From Kaistella carnis (lineage in GTDB: Bacteria; Bacteroidota; Bacteroidia; Flavobacteriales; Weeksellaceae), in contig NZ_CP034159.1 in assembly GCF_003860585.1 (NCBI RefSeq), positions 1,116,001 through 1,180,000 of the forward strand: a stretch of 64,000 nt of DNA. The letters are read 5' to 3'. Shown in pieces: positions 33,360 through 42,644 of this stretch (within the stretch, counting starts at the first letter, position 1; every line of letters begins with the position of its first letter). The translations under genes were made by a program, and so were the position numbers. The notes under the pieces are model-generated. The model worked only from the letters and a program-made list of their open reading frames with translations. It made no database searches and was not told the origin of the DNA.

Positions 33360-36182
33360 ATGATAAGATTTTCCAGCGCGTTTTTATTTTTATTCCTTTT
33401 TGCCGAGGTTTCAGCTCAGCAAGACAGCATCAGTCTTACCGCAAAATTGGTTGAAAACACCAATCAAATTTCGGTGACTCAGGATATTATATATCAAAAT
33501 ACGACACAAACGCCCCTCACCAAAGTACATTTGCTAAACTGGATTTCTGCCTACAAAAACAGAGACACTCCCTTACTTTCCAGAACATTGCAGGACCGTA
33601 AAAATGAGATGTATTTTGCAAAAAAAGATGAGCTGGGAAGTACCACAGATCTGATCATTAAACCTAATTCCACAACGGAATGGATCAGTTTCGACGGAAA
33701 CTCCGAAAATATTTATGTCCCACTTACTGAAGCGCTTCAACCTGGGGGTCATGTAAAAATTTCGCTGAAATATACATTGAATTTACCAAAGCAGAAATTT
33801 ACAGGCTATGGAATTGCGGACAACAAAATAGCGCTTAAATATTTCTTTATTGTTCCTGGTGGATTTGAAGATGAAAAACAAAGCCCAAAATTTTTTCGGA
33901 ATATAGAAGAAAATCAAAGTCCCGGCACTTACTGGAAAGTAAATTTCGACCTGCCTGATCACTATTTTTCCGAAAGTAATCTTGGTCGTACAGGGGAAAA
34001 TAATTTTGAAGGAAGTTTAACTAAAGATGTGGAATTTCTTTTAACTCAAAATGAAGTCGATGAAATGACGACTCAGATTGACGACCAAAATATAAAAATA
34101 AGCTTCGGTTATAAATTAACAGAATCTGAGAAACAAAATCTCGAATTCTATCTTCCATTGCAACTTCATTTCATTAAAAATAAATTAGGATTTTTGCCGG
34201 ACCATATTTTCATTTCTGAAAAATTTCAAAAAGATGAAGATTTTATAGGTATTGATGATATTAAATTCTGGAAGTTTAAATATCAACTGTTTACCGATGC
34301 TGAAAAAACTGACCTCAACTACTTCAGTGTTTTGTCAAAAGCAGTTGTGCAGCGTTCCGCAATTTTCGAAAAAAGCAGCGATCACTGGTTGATGAACGGG
34401 CTGAAAACCTATCTTGAAATTCAATACTTAGACAGATATTATCATGATCGAAAATTGTTGGGAGATTTACCGAATGAACTTAAAGTTTTCGGTCTAAAAC
34501 CTTTAAAGTTTTTCCATCTTTCGCAACTGGAATTGAGTCAACGCTATGGTTTGGCTTACCAATATATGCTGACGCAAAATCTGGATCAGAAAATAAGTGA
34601 GCCTTTTGAAAAGTTGAGCAACTTTAATGCAAATGCGATCAGCCATTTTGAAACGGGAAGTCTTTTTGACTTTATTGCAGAAAAGATGGGCCCTGAAAAA
34701 TTTGATGATTTTGTAATCCGTTATCTGAAAAATCAAGCGGGTAAGCATGTTGATAAAAAGGCTTTTTTGGATGAACTTACAATTGCTTCAGGGTATTCGG
34801 CAGACTTTCTGGAAAATTTTATTGCACATAAAAATCGGGTAAACTTTAGTTTAAAAAGATATCGAAAGTTAGATGATAATTTTCAAGTAAAAATTTCTAA
34901 AAATACACGGCAAACCATCCCTTTTAAAATTGAGACCGAAGAAAAATCAGGTAAAAAAGAAACGTTCTGGTTTGATACCGACGACTCAGAAGAAATAACG
35001 GAGTACACGATTCCGCAAGCCAACGCCGAAAAAATAGTTATTAACAGTGATTATATATTCCCGGAGAAAAATTTTCGGGACAATTATCTTTACACCAAAG
35101 GACTTTTCGCAAATACAAAAAAAATAAAACTTAAATTATTTCGAGACATTCCCAACCCGGAATACAACGAAATATATGTGAATCCACGTTTAAACTTTAA
35201 TGTTTATGACCGATTTTTAGTGGGTCTTAATTTTAAGAATGCCTCTTTATTTGAGCGAAAATTCAATTATTCCTTTACGCCGTATTACAGTTCCGGTACA
35301 GGAAAACTGGCGGGTTCGGGAGGGGTCTCCTACTCTTTTCAACCGGCCGAAAGTTTTTACCGAAGTTTAGATCTCGGTGTTTCCGGCTCCTATTTTCATT
35401 ATGATTATGATTTGACGTACCGAAAAATTTCAGCTTTTATTGGAATTAATTTCACAAAGAATCCCAGATCAGATATTGGTCGCAGTCTCGGTTTCAGTTA
35501 TAATTACTTTGATAAAGATTTGGATCCTCAAAGAATTAATCTTGATGAATATTCAAAATATAACCTTTGGAATTTGGGATATGCTTATTCGGACCGCAGT
35601 ATCATTCACGAAAAATATATTAGTGCCGGTTTGCAGTGGATGGAAGATTTTCAGAAAATCTCGACCGAACTTTCTTACCGGTGGGAATTTGCAGAGGATA
35701 AAAAAATAAGCATGCGTTTTTTCGGCGGTTATTTCATTAAGAATAATACGAAAAACAATCTTTTTGATTATGGGATCTCCAGGGTTTCAAATTATGCTTT
35801 TTCTTACGGTCTTTTGGGGCAAAGTGCAACGTCGGGCTTGCTGACACAACAGCTTATTCTGGCTGAAGGAGGTTTTAAATCATATGTTGGAGACAGCGCA
35901 AATCAGTGGATTACCTCGTTCAACGCAGATGCGCACGTTTGGCGATGGTTTAACGTATATGCCGATGCCGGCCTGTTTAAAAGTAAAATGCAGGATCCAC
36001 AGTTCATTTGGGATTCCGGTGTAAAAGTAAAAGTTATTCCTGATTTCCTGGAGGTTTATTTTCCGATCCAGAGTTCCCTCGGATTTGAGCCGTCTTTTAA
36101 AGATTATGGCAGAAGAATTCGGTTTACTTTAAGCTTAAATTTATCGGCGATTACGGGCTACTTTAGAAGAGGCTGGTTCTAA
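33360..36182 (+). CDS. M1-peptidase-like ectodomain fused to an outer-membrane beta barrel; catalytic residues lost
   Basis: 940 aa. Signal peptide (MIRFSSAFLFLFLFAEVSAQ). Residues about 20-500 follow the gluzincin M1 layout, but the zinc motif is absent: HExxH would fall near YFSVLSKAVVQRSAIF (about 318-333), and the third ligand region reads HWLMNGLKTYLE (about 342-353) where active enzymes have W..EG.A.Y.E. Residues about 600-940 are strand-rich, alternate aromatic and polar residues and end in Phe, like an outer-membrane barrel. ATG 33360 is preferred to the TTG at 33354. Presumably a surface binding or processing factor. Confidence 0.75.
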   Translation: MIRFSSAFLFLFLFAEVSAQQDSISLTAKLVENTNQISVTQDIIYQNTTQTPLTKVHLLNWISAYKNRDTPLLSRTLQDRKNEMYFAKKDELGSTTDLIIKPNSTTEWISFDGNSENIYVPLTEALQPGGHVKISLKYTLNLPKQKFTGYGIADNKIALKYFFIVPGGFEDEKQSPKFFRNIEENQSPGTYWKVNFDLPDHYFSESNLGRTGENNFEGSLTKDVEFLLTQNEVDEMTTQIDDQNIKISFGYKLTESEKQNLEFYLPLQLHFIKNKLGFLPDHIFISEKFQKDEDFIGIDDIKFWKFKYQLFTDAEKTDLNYFSVLSKAVVQRSAIFEKSSDHWLMNGLKTYLEIQYLDRYYHDRKLLGDLPNELKVFGLKPLKFFHLSQLELSQRYGLAYQYMLTQNLDQKISEPFEKLSNFNANAISHFETGSLFDFIAEKMGPEKFDDFVIRYLKNQAGKHVDKKAFLDELTIASGYSADFLENFIAHKNRVNFSLKRYRKLDDNFQVKISKNTRQTIPFKIETEEKSGKKETFWFDTDDSEEITEYTIPQANAEKIVINSDYIFPEKNFRDNYLYTKGLFANTKKIKLKLFRDIPNPEYNEIYVNPRLNFNVYDRFLVGLNFKNASLFERKFNYSFTPYYSSGTGKLAGSGGVSYSFQPAESFYRSLDLGVSGSYFHYDYDLTYRKISAFIGINFTKNPRSDIGRSLGFSYNYFDKDLDPQRINLDEYSKYNLWNLGYAYSDRSIIHEKYISAGLQWMEDFQKISTELSYRWEFAEDKKISMRFFGGYFIKNNTKNNLFDYGISRVSNYAFSYGLLGQSATSGLLTQQLILAEGGFKSYVGDSANQWITSFNADAHVWRWFNVYADAGLFKSKMQDPQFIWDSGVKVKVIPDFLEVYFPIQSSLGFEPSFKDYGRRIRFTLSLNLSAITGYFRRGWF

Positions 36183-36189
36183 ATCAAAC

Positions 36190-36220
36190 AAAAAGCGACT
36201 CAAATCTGAGTCGCTTTTTT
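36190..36220. terminator. bidirectional terminator
   Basis: Perfect arms aaaaagcgactca (36190-36202) and tgagtcgcttttt (36207-36219) between convergent genes. Confidence 0.9.
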
Positions 36221-36237
36221 ATTTATGGAAAGGAATA

Positions 36238-37017
36238 TTAGTTTTTCATAACTTTTCTGCTCACTTTCGCAGAACCGTTATCAACTGTTACGATATACAT
36301 TCCTTTGCTTAATGAAGAAGTGTTGATCGATTCCCCACTGTTGATTCTGTTTGAACTTACTAATTTTCCGTCAGCATTAAAAATATTTACTGTTGCTCTT
36401 CCAGGAAGAATAACCGTTAAAGCATTACCAACATTGGTATTCATTTTAATTTGCTGATCAAAATTAGAAACATCGGATACCGCCATTGTTGCTTTATCCA
36501 TCAAAGAGAAATCATCAAATTGTGCAACCGTAGCGCCAGTGTATGCTCTCACTGCTACATCAAGATTGGTAACTCCAGCTCCTGCAGGCATTTCTGCAGT
36601 ATGTTTAGTCCAGGCCGCAACTGAAGGTAAGTATCCGTTGTTGGTACGGAAAGAATCGGTGCTGGAATCATCAGTTGTATAAACTGGTGCACCATCTGCA
36701 TTTTTATATACACTCCATAATCTGGTGTCGGTTTCATCACCTGCAGATTTATACCAGAAAGAAATCACATAAGTTTTTCCTGCAACTACAGGAACATTTT
36801 GGAAAAAGCCAGTAGTAGCACTTACACTAGGGTAACCTACAGACTGAGCTCCAGTGTGAACATCGGTAGTAGAAACCACTGGTGCAGTGTATGATCCAGA
36901 TGGACCGCCAGCCCAAGGAGTCAGTCCACTTTCGAAGCCAGGATTAACTAACAGTTCCTGAGAAAATGCGGTTGCGGTAATAGCAACCACTCCTAAAATT
37001 GTAAAGATTTTTTTCAT
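36238..37017 (-). CDS. T9SS-secreted protein with carbohydrate-binding-like domain
   Basis: 259 aa. Signal peptide (ATAFSQ). Residues about 20-175 form a jelly-roll of the CBM4/9 type, opening with LLVNPGFESGLTPWAGGPSG and containing TYVISFWYKSAG and QFDDFSLMD. The last about 75 residues are a type A Por/T9SS sorting domain (VNIFNADGKLVSSNRI, SLSKGMYIVTV, ending KVSRKVMKN), so it is exported by the gliding-associated type IX system and anchored or released. No catalytic domain; binding target unknown. Confidence 0.9.
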   Translation of the reverse strand: MKKIFTILGVVAITATAFSQELLVNPGFESGLTPWAGGPSGSYTAPVVSTTDVHTGAQSVGYPSVSATTGFFQNVPVVAGKTYVISFWYKSAGDETDTRLWSVYKNADGAPVYTTDDSSTDSFRTNNGYLPSVAAWTKHTAEMPAGAGVTNLDVAVRAYTGATVAQFDDFSLMDKATMAVSDVSNFDQQIKMNTNVGNALTVILPGRATVNIFNADGKLVSSNRINSGESINTSSLSKGMYIVTVDNGSAKVSRKVMKN

Positions 37018-37055
37018 TGTATTGAAATTTAAAGGTTTATAATTAAATTATAGAG

Positions 37056-37063
37056 CAAATTTA
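37056..37063 (-). promoter_or_regulatory. -7 element (TAAATTTG) of the 36238 gene
   Basis: TAnnTTTG on the minus strand, 39 bp upstream of the ATG at 37017. Confidence 0.5.
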
Positions 37064-37111
37064 GGCATTAGTTTTTACAATAAGAAATATTACCATTTTA
37101 AATTCTGTTCA

Positions 37112-37143
37112 CAAAAAAAAGACTACCGTTTCCGATAGTCTTT
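37112..37143 (-). terminator. rho-independent terminator of the 37166 gene
   Basis: Arms aaagactaccg / cgatagtcttt with one mismatch, followed on the minus strand by eight T residues. Confidence 0.85.
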
Positions 37144-37165
37144 ATGCTAACTTTTTTAAGAAAAA

Positions 37166-37906
37166 TTATTTTTTCATAATTTTCTGAGAAACTGCTTTTC
37201 CGTTTACTGTTGCAGTTACAACGTACATTCCTTTTGCTAAAGATGTAACGTCTAATGAAGTGTTTTCATTAACAACGGCAGTTTTAACAACCTGACCGCT
37301 CATGTTTAAGATTTGTACGTCTGCTTTAGCAGCGAATAAAATATTGTTTTCTACTACTGTATTTTTAACAAGATTTACTTTAGTAGCATTTACATCACCA
37401 ACTGCTAATATCACAGGATTTGTTACTATTTTTACATTATCTATGAAAGCTCTTTTTGATGTAGTTTCAATTGTAACGGTAGAACCTGCTGTACCGCCTG
37501 TGAACGTAAATGTTTTTGTTTCAAAAGCATCAGTTCTCGTTGCTTGATAAGTTGCAGACTGTGAAGCTAAACCAGTTACCGTAACTTTGATATCACCTTC
37601 AACATTAGTCCAACCTTTTACATCCAATGTAACAGTGAAATCACCACCATCGGTTGAAAGATCTAACGCTTTTGTTGTAATTGATCCTGTTACTGAACCA
37701 GTACCTATTTTTACAGCACCGCCAGCTTGATAAGCTTTCACCACTGTTGGAAAGTTATCATTTCCGTCCCATTGCGCATTCTGACCATTTGTACCTGTAT
37801 TGTCACCGGTTGTAACAGAAGCAAAATCTTCCGAAAATAAGGTAGTTTGAGCAATTGCTGTTACAGAAAACATTGCAATTGCAACCAAAGAATAGAATTT
37901 TTTCAT
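37166..37906 (-). CDS. T9SS-secreted protein, small
   Basis: 246 aa. Signal peptide (AIAQ near residue 19). A central beta-rich domain (about 22-165, rich in Thr, Gly and Asp, with the FTVTLDVKGWTNVEGDIKVT strand pattern) precedes a type A sorting domain (VQILNMSGQVVKTAVV, SLAKGMYVVTATV, ending SQKIMKK). Tail and overall plan match the neighbouring gene, so the pair are likely co-localised surface proteins; each has its own terminator or promoter. Confidence 0.88.
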   Translation of the reverse strand: MKKFYSLVAIAMFSVTAIAQTTLFSEDFASVTTGDNTGTNGQNAQWDGNDNFPTVVKAYQAGGAVKIGTGSVTGSITTKALDLSTDGGDFTVTLDVKGWTNVEGDIKVTVTGLASQSATYQATRTDAFETKTFTFTGGTAGSTVTIETTSKRAFIDNVKIVTNPVILAVGDVNATKVNLVKNTVVENNILFAAKADVQILNMSGQVVKTAVVNENTSLDVTSLAKGMYVVTATVNGKAVSQKIMKK

Positions 37907-38056
37907 TTTTAAAAAATTTAATTATTAATAATTTCGGTGGCGAAAATACAAAGATTTTTGCAATCCTCATAATAATAATGTGAATTAATTGTTAATTATG
38001 CATTGGCAATTTTAAAAGTGATTTTTCGTTATTTTTACAGATCCTTTTTAAGCACT

Positions 38057-41000
38057 TTGATTAAAAAAATATTTTCTTTATTCCTAATTCTTCTGGCATT
38101 GTCTCAATTTGATGCCCAAATATTCACGTGGAAAAACCCCAATGTAGCAGACGATTCCTTAAAGAAAGATTCGATACTGACTGCAAAAATAGAAAAAGAC
38201 GTATTTTCCAAAGACACGCTGGATTTTATCAGACTCCCAAACAAAACTATTATTGACGATGGAGTATTAGTTAAAAATACGCGCTCCCAAATTTTAGGAG
38301 ATCTGAATTCCAAAGGTTCCATCATTCGGGGAATAACTTTTGGAAATAATCAAGGACAAAGTGTCCAAAGTTCAATGGATCTCCAGATTTCCGGGAAGCT
38401 GTCCAAAGACGTGTCCGTTCTCGCTTCGATCTCTGACCATAATTTGCCTATACAAGCCGACGGTTACACCCAGACGCTGGAGGAATTTGATAAAATTTAC
38501 ATGCAACTTAATATCAAAGAGAAGTCAATCCTTCGTGCTGGTCATCTGGACTTACTGGATGATAAAACATATTTCGGACGATTTCAGAGACGAAGCATGG
38601 GGCTTCAATTTCAAACCCAAGTCGGCACTGAAAACAAAACCAATATTGATTTCTCTGCGGGCGTTGCAAGAAGTGAATTCTTCCGCGTACGTTTTGATGG
38701 TGTCGAAGGAAATCAGGGACCTTACCGCCTAAATGGTAAAAATGGAGAACAGTTTATCACCGTCATCTCCGGATCTGAACAAGTTTTCATTAATGGCATT
38801 CTGATGAAAAGGGGAGAAAGTCAGGATTATGTCATTAATTATAACACGGGGGAAATAACATTCACGAGTTTCCGCCCAATTTTCAAAGAGAATCGTATTG
38901 TCATTTCTTATAATTATACCAACCGAAATTATACGCGGTTTTTGATCACTGGCGGCGTGCAGCACGAGAGAGAGAAATTAAAGGTAGGTTTCAACTGGTT
39001 TTTGGAAAATGACAATAAGAACGCACCCTTGGCTTTAAATCTATCAAAAGAAGATGAGCAAATTTTAGCCAATGCGGGAAATAATCCAGATTTAATGTTT
39101 GCTCCGTCCGGAACAGTTTCAGAATACGATGTTAACAAAATTCTTTATCAGTTGATTCAAAGTCCCGCCGGGAATTATTATGAATTTTCTACCGATCAAA
39201 ATCAAACATTATATCAGGTCGCTTTCACTTATTTTGGAGAAAATAGCGGTGATTATCGCCTCAAACAAACCATAAATAATGGTCGTGTATTCGAATATGT
39301 GGGGCCCAATTCGGGGAACTACAGAGCCGTGCGAAAATTACCGGCTCCCCAGAAAGCTCAGGTTTTTTCGACAAATGCCGAAGTGCTTTTAAAAGAAGGA
39401 AAAATTGGTGCAGACTTTTCTTTGAGTAATTATGACATCAACTTATTCTCCTCCAAAGATGCGAGTCAAAATTTAGGTTACGCGGGAAGAATTTTTGGAA
39501 ATAAAACCTTTAGAAAAAACAACTGGCAGGGAACGCCCAGCTTCGAATACCAACACATCAATTCGCAGTTTCATATTTTAGACCGCATCAACAGTGTAGA
39601 ATTTGCAAACGATTTTAATCTGGCGAAGGAGTTTAATCAAATTACCCAAAACCGCTTCATTTTCAGTTTTCTGAATCAATGGAAAAATACCTCCTTTTTA
39701 AATTATCAACTCAACTATCTGGACGAAAAAAACACCTATCAAGGTTTAAAAAATGACCTGCAATTTGGTTGGATCAAAAATAACTTTAACACTACAGGTC
39801 ATTTCTCTTACCTCGATACAAAATCTACTTTTCAAGATACGAGATATTTGCGAGGTGGCATACAGACGGAATATTCGGGAGAAAAAGGATCCTGGACCGT
39901 GGGTGGTGGAATGGAAGATAATATAAAAAAATTCAACCAGACAGAAGTTCTTGATGTCACCAGCTTCCGATGGAAAGAAATTTTCCTACAGAGAAAAATA
40001 GGAGATTCGGCGAGAACGAAATTGCTCGCAAAAGTTTACCTCCGCGACAATGATTCCGTACGAAACAATGCCATACAGAAGGTCAATAACATCTTAGGCT
40101 TCATGGCCGAAAGCCAGTTAATTAAAACAGAGAAAACCACGCTTCAGGCCTTATTGCATTATCGTAAATTCTTTAGTCAGGAAGAAAATACAGCGGTTGA
40201 TTACAATCAGGATTTTGTCATCGGAAATTTGACGTATCAACAGCAGCTTTTCAATAATGGAATGCGTTTGCAGGCTTTTTATGAGTTAGGAAACGGGCAG
40301 GAAGCGCAACGTGAATTTCAATATATTAAAGTTATTGACGGACAGGGAATTTATAAATGGACCGATTATAACGGCGATGGAATACAGCAACTTGATGAAT
40401 TCGAGATTGCAGAATACGCCGATCTGGCGCAATATATAAGGATTTACACGAATACTGTGAATTATATTCCCTCCAACAAGAATAAAATGCAACTCGCGCT
40501 TTTTGTGAATCCTTCTGTCATCTTTGATTCTGAAAACCAATTTCTGAAACGCTGGAATTTTAATATTTCCATCAATTCTCAAAACTCCTATTTTAAAAGA
40601 GAACGTATTCTGGTCTTAAATCCTTTTGAAAAGAATGAAGAACATATTCTTAAGAATCAAAACATTCTTGCTTCTGCGCAGCTTAATCAAACCGATAAAT
40701 CGGGATGGAACGGAAATTACCGTTTTATTGCGAACAGTAATTTAATCAATGCTAATTTCAGCAATGAAGAGCGAAAACAAACGTCTCACTTTCTAAATAT
40801 TGGTCATTTCTTTACAAAAGATTTTAGAATAGACTGGGAAAATTCGGTTCACAGTATTGAAAATGCCTCACAATTGTTCAGCGCCAGAAACTTTCATTTA
40901 GAAAATTTTGAAACGAAACCGAAAGCAACTTACAAGTTTACAGAAGCAATTCAGGCAGAAGTTTCCTCCGCATTTCGCCAGAAGAAAAGAACTGATGGTG

Positions 41001-41290
41001 AAGAATTTCTGAAGACCTTTGACTTAACAGGAAGTTTACAGTGGGAACGCAGCAAAACATCTGTAAGAGGGAATTTTTCCTTTATCAATAACGATTTTAC
41101 AGGGAATAATTTTTCAATCGTTGGAAATCAAATGCTCGATGGTCTGAAACCCGGAAAAAATCAAGTTTGGTCGCTGTTCTTACAACAATCCGTCAATTCC
41201 TTTATTCAGTTAAATGTAAATTATGAGGGAAGAAACTCGGGTGAACGCACGATCCATATTGGTTCCATGCAGGTGAAGGCTAGTTTTTAG
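38057..41290 (+). CDS. giant outer-membrane beta-barrel-like protein with EF-hand-like loop
   Basis: About 1077 aa. I start it at TTG 38057, which gives a clean signal peptide (MIKKIFSLFLILLALSQFDA); the frame opens at another TTG, 38003, but the extra residues are basic and aromatic. After a conserved-looking GSIIRGITFGNNQGQSVQSS segment and INYNTGEITFTSFRP (about 265-280), the remainder is long beta-strand material with no internal helices, ending in Phe. Residues 770-783 are DYNGDGIQQLDEFE, an EF-hand-type calcium loop. Seen widely in Bacteroidota as uncharacterised outer-membrane proteins; no function assigned. Confidence 0.75.
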   Translation: MIKKIFSLFLILLALSQFDAQIFTWKNPNVADDSLKKDSILTAKIEKDVFSKDTLDFIRLPNKTIIDDGVLVKNTRSQILGDLNSKGSIIRGITFGNNQGQSVQSSMDLQISGKLSKDVSVLASISDHNLPIQADGYTQTLEEFDKIYMQLNIKEKSILRAGHLDLLDDKTYFGRFQRRSMGLQFQTQVGTENKTNIDFSAGVARSEFFRVRFDGVEGNQGPYRLNGKNGEQFITVISGSEQVFINGILMKRGESQDYVINYNTGEITFTSFRPIFKENRIVISYNYTNRNYTRFLITGGVQHEREKLKVGFNWFLENDNKNAPLALNLSKEDEQILANAGNNPDLMFAPSGTVSEYDVNKILYQLIQSPAGNYYEFSTDQNQTLYQVAFTYFGENSGDYRLKQTINNGRVFEYVGPNSGNYRAVRKLPAPQKAQVFSTNAEVLLKEGKIGADFSLSNYDINLFSSKDASQNLGYAGRIFGNKTFRKNNWQGTPSFEYQHINSQFHILDRINSVEFANDFNLAKEFNQITQNRFIFSFLNQWKNTSFLNYQLNYLDEKNTYQGLKNDLQFGWIKNNFNTTGHFSYLDTKSTFQDTRYLRGGIQTEYSGEKGSWTVGGGMEDNIKKFNQTEVLDVTSFRWKEIFLQRKIGDSARTKLLAKVYLRDNDSVRNNAIQKVNNILGFMAESQLIKTEKTTLQALLHYRKFFSQEENTAVDYNQDFVIGNLTYQQQLFNNGMRLQAFYELGNGQEAQREFQYIKVIDGQGIYKWTDYNGDGIQQLDEFEIAEYADLAQYIRIYTNTVNYIPSNKNKMQLALFVNPSVIFDSENQFLKRWNFNISINSQNSYFKRERILVLNPFEKNEEHILKNQNILASAQLNQTDKSGWNGNYRFIANSNLINANFSNEERKQTSHFLNIGHFFTKDFRIDWENSVHSIENASQLFSARNFHLENFETKPKATYKFTEAIQAEVSSAFRQKKRTDGEEFLKTFDLTGSLQWERSKTSVRGNFSFINNDFTGNNFSIVGNQMLDGLKPGKNQVWSLFLQQSVNSFIQLNVNYEGRNSGERTIHIGSMQVKASF

Positions 41291-41443
41291 ACTTTCATTT
41301 TTGCCACGAATACACCATTATTTTCAGCCTTATCCTTTGAACTTTCAAAGAATTAAAGCTAAAGTTTGGGAGAGAAATTTCAAAAAGCAGAACCTTTCAC
41401 TGCATATCTTGGCTCTTTTTAATTTTTACCTGGTTCTTCCCGA

Positions 41444-42640
41444 TCAATCTTCATACATCACATATTTCGCTCTTATTTCCTGAAAATTTTCTAAATCACT
41501 TTTCCACGAAGCTTTAATTTGATCAGCAGTTTTTCCAGCAATAATTTGTTTTCTCAGTTCATCAGTTCCTGCCAATTTATCGAAGAACAAATTCTTTAAA
41601 AAGAAATCCTGTTTAGAATTTCGATAGTTCTTATATGCTTTTAAAAGCCATTCTAAATTGAGTACCCTTAAATCTTCCGGATATTCTGATAAATTTTCTC
41701 CGTAACATAATTTACCGTTTAAGAAAGGATCTTTTGCGCCCGCAGAAGGTTTTGGGGTAAACTGAAATGGCAAGTTTTTAGTCCAGGGCGAACCATAAAT
41801 CTGAAAAGGCAACTCGGTTCCGCGACCTACAGAAACTTGTGTTCCTTCAAAGAAACATAAACTTGGATAAAGGTTGATGGATTTGTCATTTGGCAAATTT
41901 GGTGACGGTTTATCAGAAATTTCATAGCGTTGTTTTTTGTGATAACCCTTCATTGGAATCACCGTATATTTCGCCTGAATTCCGTTTGTCAGCCATTTTT
42001 CACCGTTCACCATTTTACCATATTCGCCCATCGTTAATCCATAAACCACCGGAATTTGGTGCATTCCGACAAAACTTTTCCACTGGTTTTTCAGAACCGG
42101 TCCGTCGATATAACCGTCGTGTGGATTTGGTCGGTCGAGAACTATGACTTCCAAACTATTTTCGGCTGCGGCCTCCATCACGTAAGTTAACGTGGAAATA
42201 TAAGTGTAGAAACGCACGCCAACATCCTGAATATCAAAAAGTACGATATCAATTCCTTTTAACTGCTCAGGTTTTGGTTTTTTGTTGTTTCCATAAAGTG
42301 ATATTATGGGAATTCCTGTTTTTTTATCTAATCCATTTTCCACATGTTCCCCTGCATCAGCATCACCACGGAAACCATGTTCAGGTGCAAAAATGGTTTT
42401 TATATCGATATCATTTTTAACCAGAAAATCAACGAGGAAAGTTTTGTCGCTCATTAAACCGGTTTGGTTGGTCACGATGGCGACTGTTTTATTTTTCAAA
42501 AGGGGCAGATACAATTCAGGGCGGTCTGCACCAGTTTTAAAACAGTTTTTATCGAGGTTTTGAGCAAAACTCATTTGGCAAAAACCAAAATAAATTAGCA
42601 CAATAAGAAGTAAAGCTTTATTTTTGGGTCTTAAATTCAT
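41444..42640 (-). CDS. DUF1343 / NamZ-like exo-N-acetylmuramidase, secreted
   Basis: 398 aa. The ORF opens at 42757, but ATG 42640 gives a proper signal peptide (ALLLIVLIYFGFCQMSFAQ). Family blocks: VAIVTNQTGLMSDKTFLVD, IFAPEHGFRGDADAGEHV, IDIVLFDIQDVGVRFYTYIS, VIVLDRPNPHDGYIDGPVL and SVGRGTELPFQIYGSPW. DUF1343 includes Bacillus NamZ (YbbC), an exo-beta-N-acetylmuramidase (GH171) acting in peptidoglycan recycling; the same role is likely here. Its start is 4 bp from the divergent permease start. Confidence 0.9.
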   Translation of the reverse strand: MNLRPKNKALLLIVLIYFGFCQMSFAQNLDKNCFKTGADRPELYLPLLKNKTVAIVTNQTGLMSDKTFLVDFLVKNDIDIKTIFAPEHGFRGDADAGEHVENGLDKKTGIPIISLYGNNKKPKPEQLKGIDIVLFDIQDVGVRFYTYISTLTYVMEAAAENSLEVIVLDRPNPHDGYIDGPVLKNQWKSFVGMHQIPVVYGLTMGEYGKMVNGEKWLTNGIQAKYTVIPMKGYHKKQRYEISDKPSPNLPNDKSINLYPSLCFFEGTQVSVGRGTELPFQIYGSPWTKNLPFQFTPKPSAGAKDPFLNGKLCYGENLSEYPEDLRVLNLEWLLKAYKNYRNSKQDFFLKNLFFDKLAGTDELRKQIIAGKTADQIKASWKSDLENFQEIRAKYVMYED

Positions 42641-42644
42641 ACGA

